The translations under genes were made by a program, and so were the position numbers. A stretch of 34,969 nt of DNA from a virus. Under the pieces are notes generated by a model, which did not search any database, was not told the origin of the DNA, and worked only from the letters and a program-made list of their open reading frames with translations. Positions 15,623-23,870 of the stretch are shown here, one piece after another. The stretch covers positions 1-34,969 of the IMG/VR virus record IMGVR_UViG_3300022591_000035, one strand, 5' to 3'. The first letter of the stretch is position 1. Each line of letters opens with the position of its first letter.

Positions 15623-15999
15623 GGAGGAGATCCTTTCAAGAAGAACGGTTCACCGAATAGACGTACTGCGAGGTAGATGGGATAGCGCCTCCACCAGGGG
15701 ATGCCAGAGACCTGCATAGCCTCGAGGAGAACTTCATCGGCTAGGAAGCGAGGGGCCTTGGCCGGAGAGGTGTAGAGCCAATCGTGAAGGACCGCGGCCT
15801 CATGCGCGGAATCTCCGAAGAGATCGAAGATGCCAGGTATTCGTGGAACGCTGGCGAAGTCAGTCTCGAAATCCGTCGGCACGGTGTAGGTGGTACGGGC
15901 TACGTCCGACTGGTAGATCAGCGGTTGCAGCACACGCCACTTTCCGCGGCCGGAATCATCAACAAGTGTTACAATCAAGGGAGTCTGGAAGGAGCTCAC
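15619..15999 (-). CDS. DUF1353 family protein
   Basis: A 126-aa protein with the DUF1353 hallmarks: an N-terminal SFQTPLIVTLVDD, then VPTDFETDFASVPRIPGIF, HEAAVLHDWLYT, ADEVLLEAM and a C-terminal RRYPIYLAVRLFG. The family occurs widely in phage tail and lysis regions and has no established function. The conserved DFxTDxASVP and HDxLY blocks suggest a catalytic or metal site. I place the start at GTG 15999 because family members begin just before the SF-x-TPL strand. The longer frame to 16056 would overlap the upstream gene by 41 nt. It lies downstream of an XhlA-like membrane protein. Confidence 0.85.
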   Translation of the reverse strand: MSSFQTPLIVTLVDDSGRGKWRVLQPLIYQSDVARTTYTVPTDFETDFASVPRIPGIFDLFGDSAHEAAVLHDWLYTSPAKAPRFLADEVLLEAMQVSGIPWWRRYPIYLAVRLFGEPFFLKGSPP

Positions 16000-16015
16000 G
16001 GGAAAGGCTTTCAGG

Positions 16016-16267
16016 CTATTTAAAGGACACGTGCTCGAGAAGCCAGTTGAAGCCACTGACAGATCCCGCAGTCAGCGCAACGATCCCGCCGAACATCACT
16101 CCGATGACCTTACGCGAACGCCAGACGGTGATGAGCTCTTTGAGCTCTGCGGCCATAGTTGCCTGCTCAGTGACATGGTTATTTACGATGTTGGTGAGAG
16201 CGTCAAGCTTATTTTGCATGCTATGGAGCTCTTCTGTGAGATACCCAATGATGAGCTCATCCCCCAT
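16016..16267 (-). CDS. 83-aa XhlA-like membrane protein (possible holin accessory)
   Basis: Residues 1-50 form an amphipathic helix/coiled coil (ELHSMQNKLDALTNIVNNH, ELKELITVW), followed by basic RSRK and one hydrophobic helix (about 54-72, VIGVMFGGIVALTAGSVSG). This arrangement matches XhlA/hemolysin-type single-helix proteins found in phage lysis cassettes, where they assist holins. Its ATG overlaps the SGNH gene stop by one base. No endolysin is recognised nearby, so a lysis role is uncertain. It might instead anchor a virion or superinfection protein. Confidence 0.7.
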   Translation of the reverse strand: MGDELIIGYLTEELHSMQNKLDALTNIVNNHVTEQATMAAELKELITVWRSRKVIGVMFGGIVALTAGSVSGFNWLLEHVSFK

Positions 16268-18033
16268 CAGGGGTGCAACCAGGTGATGTTGAGCCAGGTT
16301 GCTCGGTTTGTTCCGTAGCTGACCTTGGTGTTGGCGGCGAGGTGAATCCAGACGCCGATGGCTACCGTATCTCCGACGGCGAAGCGCATGCTGCTGTGAA
16401 GCCCCGTGCCGAAGTAGGAGGGGGTGGAGCCGTTGGAGAAGGTCGCCTGGCCTTCGAGGACCGAATTCCCGGCAGCTGTGCCGTTGACCAGGAGGTAGAG
16501 CAATCCGTACTGCTCACCGGTGGCCCACTCGAACCCGACAACAGCATCGACCTGGTAGACCCCGGCGGTAGGGATGGTGTAGGCGCTGCCGCTCCAGGTC
16601 CCGCTCCCGATGTTCTCCATCGTGGTATCGTAGTTGATGACGGAGAGGGTTGTGGCACCGACGGCCTGCGCGGCGGCTAGGCGCAGGGAAATGCGCGGGA
16701 TGATGGAGGCGCTGGCGGTGACGGTGAGTGGTCCGTACATCTCGTTGCCGACTTTGTAGCGCAGGGTGGTTGAACCCAAGGCCAAGGTGCTCCCGACTCG
16801 ATCGACTTTTTGCCAGGAGCCTTTGGAGTCGGAGGAGATACTGAGGGCGGTCCAGGCGCCACCGCCGGCGGAGTAGTAGCAGGCTTGGTTCGGCGGCCCG
16901 GCGTAGACGCCGTAGACTAGGGTGGCGGCATCGCTCTGCGTCAAGGTCGTAGGGTTGATGTAGAAGTCGCTTTTGTAAGGGAAGTACCAGTTTACCGGGT
17001 CCAAGGACCGGAAGGGACCGGCAGTGACGGTGAGAAGCTCTGCGTCCGCGACCACCGGGTAAGCGGGAATCCAGTCGGTGCCGCTGGCGGTGAGGACTGT
17101 GGTGAAGAGGGTGTCCGGATCGTTCCAGATGCCGGTGTTGGCGGCGGCGATGTTCGGGAAGAGGGTAGTGATCCAGGACTGCGCCTTGAGGCCCTTGAGA
17201 GCGTAGCCCAGGTGGATGAGGGAGCCAACTGCGCGAGGGTGGAGGCCGTCGGGTCCGGTCCCTCCGAGCCGGGCCGCACGGAAGTAGTTGAGAGTGATGG
17301 AGCCATCGTGGCCCTGCGCTGGGCTGAGGGCGCGGACGTAGGTGTCGAGGCTCAGCCAGTTGTCATAGTTCCCGCGAATGGTCGCGCCAGTGTCGTGGGA
17401 GAGTTGCTCGGAGCAGTACAGTCCCGACTGAACCCCGCCGATGCCGGTGAGCTCCATCCAGCAGGGAGTCACGGCTTTGTTGGGCAGAGTGGTACCGGGC
17501 GTGGAGTAGTTCCCGCTGTCGTAGCAGAGTTCACTCGCATAAATGATCTTGGCGTTGGGGAGTCCCGCGCGCAGGGCCGCGAATAAGGTAAGTGCGTCGG
17601 CCTTGACCTGGGTCAATGTCCTCCCATCGAAGTTGTTGAGGAGATCGTTCAGACCCAGAGCGACGATGACCAGAACCGGAGCAGCGGCGATGGCCGCCTG
17701 CACAGCGGTGTTGGAGCCAAAGTAGGCTGTGGTGTTGGCGCGGTAAAAGGTGTGACCGTCGATGCCGAGGTTTATGATCTGAGTGAAGGCTCCATTGTTG
17801 CGCAGAACGTCCTCGAGCAGCGTAGGCCAGGAGGGCTCGAGCATGGTGTTCTGCTGCGCGATGCTGTCCCCGATCACGACAACGGTGCTAGGAAAGGCCG
17901 GCATGGTCGAGGCGACGTAGGCGGAGACCACCGACAGGGTCTGCTTCTTGGTTGTGGAGGACTGAACCATAGGAATGATTTCAGCTCCGGTGAGGGTGCT
18001 GCTGGAGGGCAGAGCGGAGATCTTTGTAGCCAC
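16267..18033 (-). CDS. Tail protein with SGNH hydrolase and C1q-like head (copy A)
   Basis: A 588-aa virion protein. Residues 1-45 (ISALPSSSTLTGAEIIPMVQ) are the usual adaptor found at the N-terminus of phage tail fibres. Residues about 50-280 are an SGNH/GDSL esterase: block I VVVIGDSIAQ (Ser57), block II INLGIDG, block III GLND (Asn129), block V GPDGLHP (Asp262, His265). All catalytic residues are present, so it could de-acetylate or de-acylate a surface polysaccharide. The C-terminal 130 residues look like a C1q/TNF-type jelly roll (YTIPTAGVYQVDAVVGFEW). GTG start 18033 has CGGAG 7 nt upstream. A paralog lies upstream at 18360. GC is high throughout. Confidence 0.88.
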   Translation of the reverse strand: MATKISALPSSSTLTGAEIIPMVQSSTTKKQTLSVVSAYVASTMPAFPSTVVVIGDSIAQQNTMLEPSWPTLLEDVLRNNGAFTQIINLGIDGHTFYRANTTAYFGSNTAVQAAIAAAPVLVIVALGLNDLLNNFDGRTLTQVKADALTLFAALRAGLPNAKIIYASELCYDSGNYSTPGTTLPNKAVTPCWMELTGIGGVQSGLYCSEQLSHDTGATIRGNYDNWLSLDTYVRALSPAQGHDGSITLNYFRAARLGGTGPDGLHPRAVGSLIHLGYALKGLKAQSWITTLFPNIAAANTGIWNDPDTLFTTVLTASGTDWIPAYPVVADAELLTVTAGPFRSLDPVNWYFPYKSDFYINPTTLTQSDAATLVYGVYAGPPNQACYYSAGGGAWTALSISSDSKGSWQKVDRVGSTLALGSTTLRYKVGNEMYGPLTVTASASIIPRISLRLAAAQAVGATTLSVINYDTTMENIGSGTWSGSAYTIPTAGVYQVDAVVGFEWATGEQYGLLYLLVNGTAAGNSVLEGQATFSNGSTPSYFGTGLHSSMRFAVGDTVAIGVWIHLAANTKVSYGTNRATWLNITWLHP

Positions 18034-18036
18034 GAG

Positions 18037-18354
18037 TTACTCCGTTAAAAGGGGGAGATTGAGTTCGGAGAGAATGGAGTAGGACAAAGGGTCTCCCCAG
18101 AGCTCCGGGGAATTCTCAGTGATGAGGGGCTGCGGGACAGCGCGGAGTAGGTCAGACTCGGGCTGAGCCAGTGGGACGGTCTGCACATCCTGGGCTCCGC
18201 GGACGAGCTCCTGCAGGTGCCTGGGCTCCCAATGCTCCGGACAGACGTAATACCCCTGCCAGTGGCGTCGCAGGGCAGAAGCCTTGCGCTTTGCACCGCA
18301 TTGGTAGCAGACTGCGTTGTAGTCGCCATGGGCGTAATAGTCGGCTTGGGGCAT
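18037..18354 (-). CDS. Zinc-ribbon phage protein (copy A)
   Basis: A 105-aa protein starting DYNAVCYQCGAKRKAS. It has a likely metal site formed by Cys16, Cys19, Cys38 and His41 (CYQC and CPEH). RHWQGYYVCPEHWEPRH follows, the signature of a small phage protein family of unknown function often found among tail genes. The C-terminal half is variable and Pro/Leu-rich. It ends 3 nt before the SGNH copy A start and begins 5 nt after SGNH copy B ends, so each SGNH gene has its own zinc-ribbon partner. ATG 18354 has no strong ribosome site, suggesting coupling to the upstream gene. The same-length paralog is at 20132-20449. Confidence 0.82.
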   Translation of the reverse strand: MPQADYYAHGDYNAVCYQCGAKRKASALRRHWQGYYVCPEHWEPRHLQELVRGAQDVQTVPLAQPESDLLRAVPQPLITENSPELWGDPLSYSILSELNLPLLTE

Positions 18355-18359
18355 GGAGA

Positions 18360-20132
18360 CTAGGCGTGAAGGTATGTTGCGCTGAACCAGGTGGGATAAG
18401 TGTTGTTATTAAACTCTACATTCAGACCGTAGGTACTCAAGGTAGCGAAAACCTGAAGAACTTCACCGGCAATGCAAGTTATCGGAACCGTTACAGTAAG
18501 CCCTAAGTAAGGCCCTGGCGTGTCAGCCTGTGTATAGACATTAGCTCCCGGAAAATTACCAAACGTGCTGGAGTTGATTGAGAGAAACCCATTACGAGCA
18601 AGATTTACGCGCGGATAGAAAGTCACTGTGGAACTTACTAGATAGACACCGGGTAGAGTAACGTGCAGAGCAATTCCATCCCAGACGCCGAAACCTTGAT
18701 TAGTCAGAGTAGAGTCAAAGGTAATATAATCAGTACTGTATTGAACGGAGTTCCGAGCAAAAGCAAAGAAGGCTGGGAGGGAGCCTCCACCGCCTCCTGA
18801 CGAAGCACTGACTGTTAGTGAAACAGGTCCGTAGATTTCCGTGAAGGCTCCGCCACCGACCTTGTAGCGATAGACGTGGGAGCCCTGTGAGAGAGCTGCC
18901 CCGTTGGTAAGGTTCTGCCAGTTCCCTTTGTAATCGGAGGTGACGCTGAGCAGTCCCCAAGCTCCGCTGTTGTCAGAGTAATAGACAGACTGGCTGGGAG
19001 GTCCACCAGAAGCTCCTATAAGGATAGTGGAAGAAGCGTCGTGGGTTACAGTGGCAGAGGGGGAGGGAGTAAAGTAGAAACTGGTCTTGAAAGGGTAGTA
19101 CCAGTTCACTGGGTCGAGCCGGCAGAAGGGACCGTTGGCCCTGGTCATGTTCTCCTCGACGCTGGAGAAAGTGTTGGTCAGAGTCCAATTGGAGACGCCA
19201 GACGAAAGGACAGAGAGGAAGAAGGCGTCGGGGTCGAAGGTTGAGTCACTCGCCTCGGTGTTGAAATCAGGGAACAAGGTCTTGATCCAGGACTGATTCT
19301 TAAGGCCCTGGAGAACGTAGGCCGCATGAATCATGGCTCCGGCTTCGTTCGGATGGAGTCCGTCAGGACCCATACCACCGAGTCTGGCAAGACGGAAACT
19401 GTTGATTGTGAGGAACCCGTCTACACCCTGCGTGGGAGTCAGCCCACGGATGTAAGCGTCGATACTGAGCCAACTGGCAAGCTTGGTGCGATAGGCGGGG
19501 TCGACGCTCTGGATCAGGTTTTCCGGGCAGTAGGCGCCGGCGAAGATCCCACCGATGGAGGTGGTGTTCCAGAGAGCAGGGATAACCCCCTGGTTGGCGA
19601 GAGTCGTTCCGGGATTGGGGTAGTGGTAGTCATCGTAGACTAGCTCCCGCCCATACACGATCTTGGCCTGGGGGAGAGTCGCGCGCAGGTAGCCGAACAG
19701 ACCCCCGGCGTCGATCTTGATATCGTCCGTGGTATAGGCCTGAAACAGCGCATCATTGGCCCCGAGGGCTACGATCACCAGAACCGGATTAAGGGACACG
19801 CACTTCTGCGGGATAGTTTTTCCGTTGTACGGAGTGTTCACGTTGGTGTCGTGAAAGCCGTAGCCGCCGTGCGCGAGATCCACTACGGTGACGTTGGCTC
19901 CAGCCTCGACCAGCAGGGCCTGCAGGAGGTTCGGCCAGAAGTGCGGGAGCATCGGGGACTGCGCCGCGTGACTATCCCCGATAATGACGACGTTGGGGAG
20001 GAGCGTGGAGGAGACCGAGGCGGTGACGGCGGCTACGGAAGCCTGCCGGGTGGAACCGTTCTGGACCACAGGGACGACTTCAGCACCGGTGAGCGGGTCC
20101 GCCGGAGGGAGTTGCGAAATAGTTACGCCCAT
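18360..20132 (-). CDS. Tail protein with SGNH hydrolase and jelly-roll head (copy B)
   Basis: A 590-aa paralog of the protein at 16267. It shares the N-terminal adaptor (ISQLPPADPLTGAEVVPVVQ) and the SGNH core: VVIIGDSHAAQ (Ser54), GAND (Asn126), GPDGLHP (Asp257, His260), plus shared stretches such as QSWI-x-TLFP, RLDPVNWY and YRYKVG. The catalytic residues are intact. The C-terminal 150 residues again look like a beta-sandwich head (LHVTLPGVYLVSSTVTFYP) but differ strongly from copy A, and are encoded by DNA of about 47% GC against about 60-68% in the SGNH part. That suggests the receptor-binding head was exchanged. ATG 20132 overlaps the zinc-ribbon stop (TAATG). Confidence 0.87.
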   Translation of the reverse strand: MGVTISQLPPADPLTGAEVVPVVQNGSTRQASVAAVTASVSSTLLPNVVIIGDSHAAQSPMLPHFWPNLLQALLVEAGANVTVVDLAHGGYGFHDTNVNTPYNGKTIPQKCVSLNPVLVIVALGANDALFQAYTTDDIKIDAGGLFGYLRATLPQAKIVYGRELVYDDYHYPNPGTTLANQGVIPALWNTTSIGGIFAGAYCPENLIQSVDPAYRTKLASWLSIDAYIRGLTPTQGVDGFLTINSFRLARLGGMGPDGLHPNEAGAMIHAAYVLQGLKNQSWIKTLFPDFNTEASDSTFDPDAFFLSVLSSGVSNWTLTNTFSSVEENMTRANGPFCRLDPVNWYYPFKTSFYFTPSPSATVTHDASSTILIGASGGPPSQSVYYSDNSGAWGLLSVTSDYKGNWQNLTNGAALSQGSHVYRYKVGGGAFTEIYGPVSLTVSASSGGGGGSLPAFFAFARNSVQYSTDYITFDSTLTNQGFGVWDGIALHVTLPGVYLVSSTVTFYPRVNLARNGFLSINSSTFGNFPGANVYTQADTPGPYLGLTVTVPITCIAGEVLQVFATLSTYGLNVEFNNNTYPTWFSATYLHA

Positions 20133-20449
20133 TAAGTCATGTCCAATGTTTCGCCGGTCTCCGTGACCAGCGTGTAGGAAAAGAAATCACCGCTTCCGAA
20201 AGGCATCCCGTCGAGGAGAAGCGGCTGCTGAATCGTGATGAGAATGGCGGTGGGTGGCTGGGACCAGGGCACTGTCTGTACATCAACGAGCCCTCGAACC
20301 CACTCCTGCGGATGCCGGGGCTCCCAGTGCTCCGGGCAAACCAGATACCCCTGCCAGTGTTTCTGGAGCTGCGACGCCTTCCGCTTGGCTCCACACTGAT
20401 AGCATACAGCGTTGTAATCGCCGACGGATAGGTAATCTGCTTGTCCCAT
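20132..20449 (-). CDS. Zinc-ribbon phage protein (copy B)
   Basis: A 105-aa paralog of the protein at 18037. The first 45 residues are nearly identical in pattern: GDYNAVCYQCGAKRKAS, HWQGYLVCPEHWEPRH, with Cys16, Cys19, Cys38 and His41. The remainder has diverged but keeps DVQTVP. ATG 20449 is preceded by a 64-nt gap without a gene. The stop overlaps the SGNH copy B start. Pairing of each zinc-ribbon gene with an SGNH gene suggests a chaperone, adaptor or minor tail role. That is inferred only from linkage. Confidence 0.82.
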   Translation of the reverse strand: MGQADYLSVGDYNAVCYQCGAKRKASQLQKHWQGYLVCPEHWEPRHPQEWVRGLVDVQTVPWSQPPTAILITIQQPLLLDGMPFGSGDFFSYTLVTETGETLDMT

Positions 20450-20513
20450 GTGTGGCCTGGTAATTTAAGGGTTATGTGAACAGTATTAGTTTGTTATCAT
20501 CGTACAGAGGGGA

Positions 20514-22154
20514 CTAGATTTTTTTTGCTACTCTAATTACAGCAAATCCGTAGGTTGCCGTACAGGATACAGATATACCTCCTGAGTCAATAACAATATC
20601 GGACAGTAATTTTACATTCTGAGAGTCAAGCATTGAACAGCGCCAATTATCGCAACACGCCGGCAAAATAACGCGAGATAAGTCAGATGTTTTGTGAAAA
20701 TCAAGGATTACAACAATAGAATCACCATCTGCAAACCACGTTGCGACGGTTGCATCTGGAACAATTTCCGCGTTATAAACGTGATGAAACCCTATACCAT
20801 TATAAGTTTCATTAGCCGAAGGCTGATGTCCAGAACTGACAAATCTGGGGTATTGCTTTTTCGTACTAGCGCTAAGTAACCCGCCTGCTGTTGCAGTAAC
20901 TGCCGCAGCACGTTTTACACGAGTGCCCATTCCTGTCAACGGACTGTACCCAAGAACTATGCCGGCTTTATTAACTCCATTAAGACTTGTAATCTGCGCC
21001 ATTCGAGACGGAGCAGATACTGGATCGAGCCAGGTTGCTTGCGCAGTATCGAAAATAGTTACTGTGCTAGATATGTCTACAAGCAACTTGTAATCAACGC
21101 TGTTTATAGTACCAACGCCAGGCACGTATTGATTAAGAACGCCTACATTTACAGGAGGCCAATCCTGCACGATTGCTTGATAATCCAAGTTTACTGCTGA
21201 ATTCCACACAATTGTCTGATTAAGCGTATGCGCTCCCGTCGAGTGGAACGAATGGATGTTCTTCAGAGAACAGTCTACCTGTATGGAGTCGTCGTTAAAT
21301 GCGGGATTTGCGCCAACGTGTGCCGTGATAAAAACAATTGACGCGACTGGATTTGGCACAGAGTAAGATTCATAAATCTTGAAAGATGTATTTGGAAAGT
21401 AAATAGCATCTACAAGGTGATTTACTACTACGCTATCTATCTCGACCCGAAGTGATCTGTTGCTCAAATACGGAAGTATTCCTGTTATCGTATCCGCAGA
21501 AATTACGATACTTGCTGTATTTGTTGCTCCTGTGTTGTGTGTTAGCGTTTGTCCTGATAGCGATGTGCCATAAAAACTCCACTGCGCAGATGTCCCTGTA
21601 TTATCAGAGATCACCCATAGCGCATCAACACTGATGATCTCGATAATGTAAAATTTTCTGCTTGACGGGCCATTCCACGTAGACCCTATATCAGAAACTG
21701 TTTTACCGTGTCCGACTTGCGTAATCGAGTGGCCAACGAATGGTCCGTGATTTCCGCCTATATACGTACCATTATATTTCAGCGGACCAACTGAATCAGC
21801 CTGACTTGCTATGACCGTTCCTGATGTATAGGCGGCCAGAATTGCTGCACTGGTATTTGCCGTGGCGATTGGGATCGTCCTTACCCCGTAAAAATCCACA
21901 GGTCCGTTAACAGTTGTATCGGTGCTGTAAATCCTGACGCGGTGCACCGAGTCTAGCGTAGCGCTCCAGGGAGCGCGTAAATAGGCTGATGCTGCTGAGA
22001 TGGTCACGGACTTGATTGGGTCTTTCACTGCACCGAGAGTATATCCTTGAGAGGCTGAAAGATTAATCTCTCCAGTGATGGGATCGATAGTCTCGTAAAC
22101 TGCATTAGCCCCGTTATAAGGCCCAGCTACCTGCGTATTGACAGAAAAACTCAT
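20514..22154 (-). CDS. 546-aa low-GC tail/receptor-binding candidate
   Basis: Beta-rich protein of 546 aa, Ser/Thr/Asn/Val-rich with no recognised catalytic motif and few charged residues, as expected for a trimeric fibre or spike. The middle contains strand pairs such as RVRIYSTDTTVNGPVDFYG and TLTHNTGATNTASIVIS. The end (ISVSCTATYGFAVIRVAKKI) could be a compact trimerisation strand. A sampled line gives about 45% GC in a 60% GC neighbourhood, marking it as recently acquired. It sits between the minor virion genes and the duplicated SGNH modules. A receptor-binding role is the best guess from position, composition and GC. ATG 22154 follows the upstream stop by one base. Confidence 0.62.
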   Translation of the reverse strand: MSFSVNTQVAGPYNGANAVYETIDPITGEINLSASQGYTLGAVKDPIKSVTISAASAYLRAPWSATLDSVHRVRIYSTDTTVNGPVDFYGVRTIPIATANTSAAILAAYTSGTVIASQADSVGPLKYNGTYIGGNHGPFVGHSITQVGHGKTVSDIGSTWNGPSSRKFYIIEIISVDALWVISDNTGTSAQWSFYGTSLSGQTLTHNTGATNTASIVISADTITGILPYLSNRSLRVEIDSVVVNHLVDAIYFPNTSFKIYESYSVPNPVASIVFITAHVGANPAFNDDSIQVDCSLKNIHSFHSTGAHTLNQTIVWNSAVNLDYQAIVQDWPPVNVGVLNQYVPGVGTINSVDYKLLVDISSTVTIFDTAQATWLDPVSAPSRMAQITSLNGVNKAGIVLGYSPLTGMGTRVKRAAAVTATAGGLLSASTKKQYPRFVSSGHQPSANETYNGIGFHHVYNAEIVPDATVATWFADGDSIVVILDFHKTSDLSRVILPACCDNWRCSMLDSQNVKLLSDIVIDSGGISVSCTATYGFAVIRVAKKI

Positions 22155-22155
22155 G

Positions 22156-22797
22156 TTAATTCCCTATCAGACACTGGACAGTGGCACCTGTTCCTGTTAT
22201 TGCAGAGACAACTGCACGAACATAGCGCCAGGACGCTTGGGTGGTGAAGCCGTCGGTGAAGGTCGGAGTCGCCTGAGCGGTAGTTCCGCTCAGGGTAATG
22301 ACTCCCATTGCGGTAGAGCACCAGTTCAGGTTGTAGAAGGTTAGAGCAGTCTCAACTAGAGTACTGGTAGCGGCTGCACTAAGAACCAAGGAACCTGCAT
22401 TGGTAACGGTTTGAACAACTGTGCCTGCGGGAATGTTAGCACCCACTACCAACATTCCAACACTGACAGCTACGTTGGACAGAGCAGGAAATTGTGCAAC
22501 GCCTCCAGCAAAGTTTCGAGTGGAACTTGTGATAGTGGTACTGGAGGCGGTGGTGTTAATTCCTCCGATGACCATGCCACTTCCTGTCAAAGGGTCGTCC
22601 GAAACCTGCAGCGTCACTGTGCCGGTGATTGCGTTTCCGATGGTGGAGGAGAGGATAGCCTGAAAGGTCGAGTACGGGGATTCTTTGAAAAGTGGGAGAC
22701 TGCTCTGATTAGTGGTGGTGCTGAGGGATAGAGCAGCTCCAAATGGAAAGTACCTGGGTAGATCCCCTGAAAAAAGTTTAGTGCTAGCACTGCTCAT
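22156..22797 (-). CDS. 213-aa virion-type protein with phage surface domain
   Basis: Beta-rich Ser/Thr/Val/Ala protein. It contains the pattern SVGMLVVGANIPAGTVVQTV followed by AGSLVLSAAAT, a variant of a small domain common in phage virion proteins (VG-x-x-V-x-G-x-x-I-x-x-GT-x-V). A second copy type is inserted in the beta-helix protein at 23871. I place the start at ATG 22797, three nt after the upstream stop, rather than the TTG at 22803 that overlaps it. It is likely a minor head, tail or decoration protein. GC is intermediate. Confidence 0.65.
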   Translation of the reverse strand: MSSASTKLFSGDLPRYFPFGAALSLSTTTNQSSLPLFKESPYSTFQAILSSTIGNAITGTVTLQVSDDPLTGSGMVIGGINTTASSTTITSSTRNFAGGVAQFPALSNVAVSVGMLVVGANIPAGTVVQTVTNAGSLVLSAAATSTLVETALTFYNLNWCSTAMGVITLSGTTAQATPTFTDGFTTQASWRYVRAVVSAITGTGATVQCLIGN

Positions 22798-22799
22798 TG

Positions 22800-23132
22800 T
22801 CAAACTCCAATCTTAGTAAAGTCAAGGGCCAAGAAGATATTTCCCCTACCGACGGTGCTGAGAAGAATCTGGTCCCCGGCCAGGCCTCCCGCCCACTCTA
22901 GGCTGAACTTGCCGCGCGCCTCCAGGGGGAGGCAGTGGCTGTCCGGCCAGGAAAGAAAACACTTCACACCAGATTCGACAGAGAATTCCACGGAGTCCAG
23001 GCGCAGGCGAGAGGGGGTAGGAGATAGAACTGACATGTCGAGAAGCGGAGCATCTCGGAGATTCGTGACCAGCCCGGAGATGAGGTAGGAGACGTTGGAA
23101 TGCCCGTCTCGAATCAGTTCTATGCGGAGCAT
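22800..23132 (-). CDS. 110-aa hypothetical virion-region protein
   Basis: Start at ATG 23132 with AAAGGA about 7 nt upstream; a longer frame would overlap the previous stop. The sequence is beta-rich (MLRIELIRDGHSNVSYLISG, LRLDSVEFSVESG, GRGNIFLALDFTKIG). It has several single Cys and Trp residues but no motif I recognise. It lies between two beta-rich structural candidates with tight spacing. Probably a minor structural protein; function unknown. Confidence 0.6.
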   Translation of the reverse strand: MLRIELIRDGHSNVSYLISGLVTNLRDAPLLDMSVLSPTPSRLRLDSVEFSVESGVKCFLSWPDSHCLPLEARGKFSLEWAGGLAGDQILLSTVGRGNIFLALDFTKIGV

Positions 23133-23142
23133 TGAGATTCCT

Positions 23143-23847
23143 TTACTGGCCAGTTGGCCGCTCAATCCAGCCCACATCCGTGGTGTAGGTCTGTGCGGTA
23201 GCTGCCCAGGATAGTCCCCACAGGCCGAGGGTGTAGGTCCAGCCTGGAGCGATGACCACAGGAGGGAGAGGGACTAGGATCTGCTTAACCAGGGAAGTAG
23301 TCCCGATAAGCTGACCTGCCGACACCGGCTCGCCGAAAGCGAAGGTGTAGGAGTCGAGGATGATCGGAATAGAGTTGGCTACCGTGCCGGTGTGGACAGT
23401 GCGGGCTGCACTGGTATCCGCCGTGGCGGTGAGAACACCACCGTAGAGGAGGGCCTTGGAGGATGTGGAGGAGGAGCTGTTCGTGTTGCGTGGTGCGGCA
23501 AAGGCTGTGCCCAAGGCAGTGAGCTTCGGGTTCAGGCTGTCCAAGGTGCCAACATGCTGAACCGTGGTGGCGCCTGTGGTGACGCCGGTGATGAGGACTT
23601 TGATGTAGCGGAGGTAGATGTTATACGCGAAGGGTCCGCCGGGAGTGGCGGAGTTGGTAATGGCTAGGATGGGATTGGCCTTAGCCAGGGTAGGAGTGAT
23701 CGTCGCAACAGCGTGGGCGATTTGCGCGGGAAGATTGGCGGTGAAGAAAGAACCCTCGTCGCAGGCGCCATAGTCGCCAGGGAAGATAACGATGCCCTTA
23801 TTGGACGAGGAGGTGTAGACAGCCAGATTCGGAGAACCAAGAGACAT
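23143..23847 (-). CDS. 234-aa virion-type protein
   Basis: Beta-rich, Thr/Ala/Gly-rich protein (GPFAYNIYLRYIKVLITGV, TVQHVGTLDSLNPKLTALG, VVIAPGWTYTLGLWGLSWAA). This composition and the repeated hydrophobic strands fit a capsid-surface, fibre or tail-sheath-like structural protein. Its position two genes downstream of the major capsid gene supports a virion role. ATG 23847 has a clear AAAGGAAA site. I do not recognise the family. Confidence 0.65.
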   Translation of the reverse strand: MSLGSPNLAVYTSSSNKGIVIFPGDYGACDEGSFFTANLPAQIAHAVATITPTLAKANPILAITNSATPGGPFAYNIYLRYIKVLITGVTTGATTVQHVGTLDSLNPKLTALGTAFAAPRNTNSSSSTSSKALLYGGVLTATADTSAARTVHTGTVANSIPIILDSYTFAFGEPVSAGQLIGTTSLVKQILVPLPPVVIAPGWTYTLGLWGLSWAATAQTYTTDVGWIERPTGQ

Positions 23848-23870
23848 GCTGATTTCCTTTCAGGGGAAAG

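Noticed and set aside
20450-20513. Possible promoter in the AT-rich 64-nt gap before the zinc-ribbon copy B gene
   Set aside because: A TTAAAT-like -10 exists, but no -35 box lies at proper spacing; too weak to call.
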